DNA from: Deltaproteobacteria bacterium
GTDB lineage: Bacteria > Myxococcota > B64-G9
DNA: 34,294 nucleotides
Assembly (NCBI GenBank): GCA_030622135.1
Contig: JAUXGL010000023.1
Span: 1 to 34,294 of the forward strand
Direction of reading: 5' to 3'
A model generated the notes under the pieces. It did no database searches and had not been told where the DNA came from. It was given only the letters and a program-made list of their open reading frames with translations. Below, one piece after another: positions 31,001 to 34,294 of this stretch; within the stretch, counting starts at the first letter, position 1, and each line of letters opens with the position of its first letter. Position numbers and translations under genes: made by a program.

Positions 31001-31716
31001 GCGACCTCCGCCCTCATCGCGCCCTTGATAGATTGTGGATGCCAGCTCTTGTGGTTCCTGGCGAACACCCCGTGGCTCTCCAACTCCCGGGCTATCGCCC
31101 GGAGGGACAACCCCTCCGCTTGCAACTCCTTCATGTCCTGGACGTTCGCCTGTTCGGTCGGCTCCGGTTCGATGTGCTTCCCGTCGTTGGCCAGGCGCCA
31201 GCCGTAAGGAATTTTCTCCGACTTCCCGCCCGTGAACTCGTGGTTAGACTTCTTCACCTGCATGGCCTTCTTGATCCGCGCCCGGATGATCGCCCGCTCG
31301 TACTCGCTGAAAGCGTCCAGCAACCTCCTCATAAGCAGCGCTTCGGGACCGGAGCCGTTGCCCGCACCGTCGGCCGCCACGATCACCGCACCCTTGCGCT
31401 CCGCTAGCTTCTCGATCATTGCCGCCGCTATCACGTCCCGCGCCAGGCGATCCCTCTTTTGCACGACCAGCACCCCGGCACCGTGCTCACCCAGGGCGTC
31501 GACCGCTGACAGTAGCTCTGGCCGCTTGTCGACGGGCGCCGCACCTGACACCCCGTGATCCTCGAACGTGCCAACCAGCTCCACCCCGTTCGACTCGGCC
31601 CACCGTTCAATCTCTTCTAACTGCACCGCCGGTCCGATCTCCTGCCGGTCGGTTGACACTCGGAGGTAAGCAACCGCTTTCTTCGGATCTCCCTGCTTTC
31701 TGTTACTGCGTCTCAT
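30997..31716 (-). CDS. Serine recombinase (resolvase/invertase family)
   Basis: The 239-aa protein has the resolvase catalytic domain with nucleophile S21 (AVAYLRVSTDRQ), GVSGAAPVDKRPEL, VVQKRDRLARD with catalytic Arg residues, and SEYERAIIRARIK, then the recombinase linker (KIPYGWRLANDGKHIEPEPT) and a short helix-turn-helix C-terminus (GLSLRAIARELESHGV). It is of small resolvase size, so resolution of multimers or inversion is more likely than large-serine-integrase function. ATG 31716 has GGGAGG upstream. It is the first gene of the leftward operon, behind a sigma-70-type promoter. Confidence 0.93.
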   Translation of the reverse strand: MRRSNRKQGDPKKAVAYLRVSTDRQEIGPAVQLEEIERWAESNGVELVGTFEDHGVSGAAPVDKRPELLSAVDALGEHGAGVLVVQKRDRLARDVIAAAMIEKLAERKGAVIVAADGAGNGSGPEALLMRRLLDAFSEYERAIIRARIKKAMQVKKSNHEFTGGKSEKIPYGWRLANDGKHIEPEPTEQANVQDMKELQAEGLSLRAIARELESHGVFARNHKSWHPQSIKGAMRAEVA

Positions 31717-31755
31717 TTCAACCTCCCTGTTTTCCTTGGGCCTGTACATAATGCA

Positions 31756-31783
31756 AGTGTATCATATATGCATTGCCTGTCAA
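31756..31783 (-). promoter_or_regulatory. Sigma-70-type promoter of the leftward element operon
   Basis: On the minus strand TTGACA (31783-31778), 16 bases, TACACT (31761-31756). AATGCA (31750-31755) and TGCATT (31769-31774) form an inverted repeat around the -10 region and CATATATG lies between, a possible operator. Confidence 0.6.
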
Positions 31784-31789
31784 GAGAAA

Positions 31790-32115
31790 TCCGTCAATAC
31801 GCTACTGCTTTTTGACACCCACCCCCCAGGACGTGATCTCCATCACACGACAGGACCACATCTAGCCCCCGCCCCTACCCCGGCCGGGTGACCGGTGCCG
31901 CAGGACGTCCGCCGCGGTGGCCAAGGCCATCCCTCCGGCCTCCCGCTTCTCCTGCCGCACCTGAAACCTCTCGTCACCCTCGCCAGTGTGTCCTGGGGCT
32001 TCCTATCGCTTCAGATCCGCACCCACAACCGCCACCGCGTGCAGTGGGCAAGGGATAGACCTTCCCAAGCTGCCTCCACCGATCACACTCACATCCCTGT
32101 ATTATGGGGCCATCG
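31790..32115. other. Gene-free stretch at the presumed right edge of the element
   Basis: No convincing gene is seen. The part 31860-32050 is GC-rich and resembles coding-type DNA on the minus strand, with a short open tail ending at a TAG near 31864, perhaps a gene remnant. CTTCCCAAGCT at 32061-32071 matches 11 bases of the truncated tRNA anticodon region (25794-25804). To the right the base composition becomes visibly more AT-rich. Confidence 0.4.
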
Positions 32116-32120
32116 TTTGC

Positions 32121-32149
32121 TTGACACGCATCCGACTTTTCAGTAAGAG
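32121..32149 (+). promoter_or_regulatory. Possible promoter of the three-gene HEPN operon
   Basis: TTGACA (32121-32126), 17 bases, then TAAGAG (32144-32149), a good -35 with a weak -10. It lies about 50 bases before the first start codon. Confidence 0.45.
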
Positions 32150-32199
32150 TGTGGTGTGTTGAAGTTTCCTTTTGTGGGGTTTCTGAACAGGGGATTCTC

Positions 32200-32856
32200 A
32201 TGATCGAGCCTACTGGCGCGGTTCTGGTTGTGACCGCGAAGTCCTTCAATCCCTCTATCTTCACGCAATTATGGCTATCGAAGGAGGACTTGGTTGCCGA
32301 CAAAGACTTCGTGGGTGCTTCGCTCGCAACGGAGGCCGTTGCCCAGCATGATCTGGCTAACATGCAGCTTCTGGTTGTTCCATCACGCCTACAGGTTACT
32401 CTAAAACCTGGCGATGAAGCGTCTTCAGAAGCGGGCAAGACACTCGTTGACGGGATAGTTAAAAAGCTACCACATACGCCGTTTCAGGCACTCGGAATGA
32501 ACCTCGACTACCTAGTGACCTTCGATGCACAGAGCTTCGCGCAGGTAAACCGCGCAATGTTCCTGGCCCAAAGCGGACCATTCGTGAAGGCTTTCGTCGA
32601 TGGAAATTCCCTATTCGGTGGCTACTTCTCACGTAACATTAACGGGATCAGAATGAAGGTAGACATCAAGCCGATTTCTACAGGTGGCGAAGTTGGGGTA
32701 GGCGACAAGCTCCGCTGCGTCTTCAATTACCATGTGGATCTCAAGCAGGAGGACAACGTATCAGTGATTCATACCGCCCTAGCTAAATGGAGTGATATGA
32801 CTGCGCGGGCTGTGTCGTTGCTCGAAGTCGCCGAAGCTTTCAAAGTCGAGGATTGA
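32200..32856 (+). CDS. Unknown protein, first gene of the HEPN operon
   Basis: The 218-aa protein has a beta-rich N-terminal part (GAVLVVTAKSFNPSIFTQLW), then VVPSRLQVTLKPGD and LPHTPFQALGMNLDYLVTFD, and a C-terminal part with SRNINGIRMKVDIKPIS and a last amphipathic helix. No catalytic motif, signal peptide or membrane segment was seen. The general plan, alternating strands with a P-S-R-L-Q-V strand, recalls sporadically distributed accessory proteins of unknown function, but I cannot name a family. ATG 32200 has AGGGG upstream; the frame is open from 32149. Codon use is less GC-biased than in the pilus genes. The next gene starts two bases after its stop. Confidence 0.7.
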   Translation: MIEPTGAVLVVTAKSFNPSIFTQLWLSKEDLVADKDFVGASLATEAVAQHDLANMQLLVVPSRLQVTLKPGDEASSEAGKTLVDGIVKKLPHTPFQALGMNLDYLVTFDAQSFAQVNRAMFLAQSGPFVKAFVDGNSLFGGYFSRNINGIRMKVDIKPISTGGEVGVGDKLRCVFNYHVDLKQEDNVSVIHTALAKWSDMTARAVSLLEVAEAFKVED

Positions 32857-32858
32857 TA

Positions 32859-33626
32859 GTGGCCGAAGATAAACAGACAGAGACGCTTCATCTCAATTAC
32901 GAGGCTGGATTTCCCCGGCAGTTTGCTGGATTGCTGCTTGGCGGGGCAGAACTATCGGGATCTTGGGAGGCACGGGTCCAACTCCGCCCCTCAATAAAAG
33001 AACCCACCAAATGGGCTGAGGTGCCGACCTCTGTGGTTGAATCAACGGTGGACTTTGTTGCTGGGCGTACTTCCCGCGCAAAGGGCCTGATTGCTTCGGT
33101 GGCTCAATGCCACAAGACCAGCTGGATCGACGCCAATATGCTCCAGCCTTCTGCACAAGTAGCGTTTCTACGGCCCGAACCCGACTCAATTCCCGCAGGC
33201 GCCTGGCCACAGGCGGCGGATATACCGGGATTACCGCTCGCAGTAAATCTGAGGGATGACGATAGTTGGAACGAATTATCACAGGTCTACGTAGACGAGC
33301 ACCTGGCGTGCGAACAGAATAGGATGTCCCATGTTGCTGTTGACTTAACGCGCGACGCCGAAGAGTTTATCGCACGCAATCGGCTCACACGCGAGTTCCA
33401 CCAGGCGCGGGAGATTGTGGAGAGGACCTTCCCTGGGTTAATGCAAGTTGACGTCGTACTGGAGACAGATCCCGAAGACGATTCATCTCAACCGACACTC
33501 ATTCTTGGGGTGACAACGCGTGTCTCCTCGGTAGATTTCCGAACTGCACGGAGGCGTTTCTTCCGCACGCTCAGATGGTTAGGCTGCAGTCTTCTGTGTG
33601 AGTCGCTTGCGCTTGTAAGGGAGTAA
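32859..33626 (+). CDS. Unknown protein, second gene of the HEPN operon
   Basis: The 255-aa protein has no recognised domain. The first half contains LLLGGAELSGSWEARVQLRP and CHKTSWIDANMLQPSAQVAF; the second half, from about residue 165, has a long helix (FIARNRLTREFHQAREIVER), then strands (QVDVVLETDPEDD, LILGVTTRV) and a basic helix (DFRTARRRFFRTLRWLG), an arrangement like a small ferredoxin-type alpha/beta fold. GTG 32859 has GAGG seven bases upstream; TTG 32853 would overlap the previous stop. It is tightly packed with both neighbours and should act with them. Confidence 0.7.
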   Translation: MAEDKQTETLHLNYEAGFPRQFAGLLLGGAELSGSWEARVQLRPSIKEPTKWAEVPTSVVESTVDFVAGRTSRAKGLIASVAQCHKTSWIDANMLQPSAQVAFLRPEPDSIPAGAWPQAADIPGLPLAVNLRDDDSWNELSQVYVDEHLACEQNRMSHVAVDLTRDAEEFIARNRLTREFHQAREIVERTFPGLMQVDVVLETDPEDDSSQPTLILGVTTRVSSVDFRTARRRFFRTLRWLGCSLLCESLALVRE

Positions 33627-33629
33627 GGG

Positions 33630-34064
33630 GTGGATGCGAGCCAATTTCTAGACACAGCCAAAGATCTGCTTGGTAGTGCGAAACGCGAGGGGGATTACCG
33701 TACCTGCATCAGCCGGGTGTACTACTGTGTTTACCACACCGCTTGTGCGGCAGTCCGGAAGGGTGTTGCTCCAGACCTATGCCAAAGGGCGGAGATGGAT
33801 GCCAAGCAGTCAATTTCACACGATAAGATCATCCGTTGCCTTAAGAACGCGGACGATGGCGATGTGAAGGAAGTCGGTGATGAACTGAAGAATTTGAAAG
33901 CTACAAGAATACGTGCCGACTACCACCTTTGGAGAACAGTAAGCAAACAAAATGCTCTGGATGCCGTAAAAGACGCAGAAGGTCAGTGTACAACAATATG
34001 CGAATTGACACCCCAGCGAATCGGGAAGGCTGTTACTCCCTACTTGAAAAAGATTCACCCCTAA
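33630..34064 (+). CDS. HEPN-domain protein, third gene of the operon
   Basis: The 144-aa helical protein looks like a HEPN domain: DYRTCISRVYYCVYHTACAA corresponds to the S-R-x-Y-Y-x-x-x-H-A helix of the family, and TRIRADYHLW (residues 92-101) holds R93-x5-H99, which fits the R-x(4-6)-H site of HEPN ribonucleases and the R-x-x-A-D-Y variant of related proteins. HEPN domains cut RNA in many toxin-antitoxin, abortive-infection and CRISPR systems, but some are inactive. The usual partner, a small MNT nucleotidyltransferase, is not present; the two upstream genes take its place. GTG 33630 has AGGGAG upstream and follows the previous stop after three bases. Confidence 0.72.
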   Translation: MDASQFLDTAKDLLGSAKREGDYRTCISRVYYCVYHTACAAVRKGVAPDLCQRAEMDAKQSISHDKIIRCLKNADDGDVKEVGDELKNLKATRIRADYHLWRTVSKQNALDAVKDAEGQCTTICELTPQRIGKAVTPYLKKIHP

Positions 34065-34087
34065 GGTACATGATGTAACATGAAATA

Positions 34088-34107
34088 CCGGCGGTAGGGC
34101 TCGCCGG
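34088..34107. terminator. Hairpin between converging genes
   Basis: CCGGCG (34088-34093) and CGCCGG (34102-34107) form a six-base stem with an eight-base loop between the HEPN gene and the converging gene. On the minus strand it is followed by TATTTC; on the plus strand by C residues. It may end one or both transcripts. Confidence 0.35.
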
Positions 34108-34135
34108 CCCCCTTCAACTTATTCGCCAAACCGAT

Positions 34136-34294
34136 CTAGTTGAATGTGGCGCTGAACGGTAGCCCGCCGGCAGTCGTCACGATCTCCGCGGCGATGTTTT
34201 TCTCCGGCGAGCTTGCGAGGAACATCTGAAGTGCTATGCCGAGCCCCCAGTTCTCAGAAACCCACCATTCCTTGCCCACCATCAGGTTGACGCC
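34136..34294 (-). CDS. C-terminal end of a probable outer-membrane beta-barrel protein (partial)
   Basis: The last 52 residues of a gene that enters from the right edge read GVNLMVGKEWWVSENWGLGI, ALQMFLASSPEKN and LPFSATFN before a TAG. The W-x-V-S-x-N-W-G-L-G-I-A strand is typical of outer-membrane barrel proteins of the kind common in Myxococcota-like genomes. Most of the gene is outside the window, so size and start are unknown. It may be the first backbone gene beyond the accessory region. Confidence 0.6.
   Translation of the reverse strand, partial: GVNLMVGKEWWVSENWGLGIALQMFLASSPEKNIAAEIVTTAGGLPFSATFN

Noticed and set aside
31974-32438. Minus-strand open frame (154 codons) over the start of the HEPN operon
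   Set aside because: It is antisense to the better-supported plus-strand gene and has no recognisable domain or ribosome-binding site.

Overview
The window is GC-rich chromosomal DNA from a Gram-negative bacterium, most likely a relative of the Myxococcota (former Deltaproteobacteria). The evidence is the type IV pilus gene order, a PilQ secretin with what look like three AMIN domains as in Myxococcus, and, just after pilQ, a Roadblock/LC7 protein, EF-P, a giant TPR protein and an ExeA/GspA-type ATPase. The phylum is inferred from synteny and protein style, not from a marker-gene tree.

Positions 1-5028 hold a family 2 glycosyltransferase, the prepilin peptidase PilD, a membrane histidine kinase and an NtrC-type response regulator. 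Two copies of a repeat about 92% identical (1-112, cut by the window edge, and 1768-1954, with 13-bp terminal inverted repeats) sit in front of the glycosyltransferase and the kinase. The second copy appears to supply the kinase start. Positions 5273-12223 hold a terminator, a textbook sigma-54 promoter (5364-5379), the minor pilin operon fimT-pilV-pilW-pilX-pilY1 and a strong terminator. The regulator encoded just upstream is the obvious candidate activator.

Positions 12280-19031 hold a small lipoprotein gene, a sigma-70-type promoter, an XRE-type regulator and pilM-N-O-P-Q, the alignment complex and secretin. Positions 19190-25694 hold a second lipoprotein, a 70-aa protein, the Roadblock protein, efp, a 1049-aa TPR protein with near-perfect 60-bp tandem repeats, and an AAA+ ATPase. 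By synteny the TPR protein may be an SgmX-like polar activator of pili.

At 25765 a tRNA-Gly(CCC) gene starts but breaks off after its variable loop, and an accessory element begins. Nearly everything from 25914 to 31716 is on the minus strand. In transcription order it encodes a serine recombinase, a ribbon-helix-helix-like protein, a terminase-small-subunit-like protein, an unknown protein, a frameshifted Rep-like protein preceded by three 12-13-bp iteron-like repeats, two DNA-binding proteins (one with an in-frame TAA), an excisionase-like protein and a tyrosine integrase. I read it as a decaying integrative plasmid-like or satellite element.

Positions 32200-34064 hold a compact plus-strand operon of lower GC: two unrecognised proteins and a HEPN-domain protein with an R-x5-H motif. 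This is the best candidate here for an undescribed (defence or toxin-antitoxin-like) system. The window ends in the C-terminus of a probable outer-membrane protein on the minus strand.
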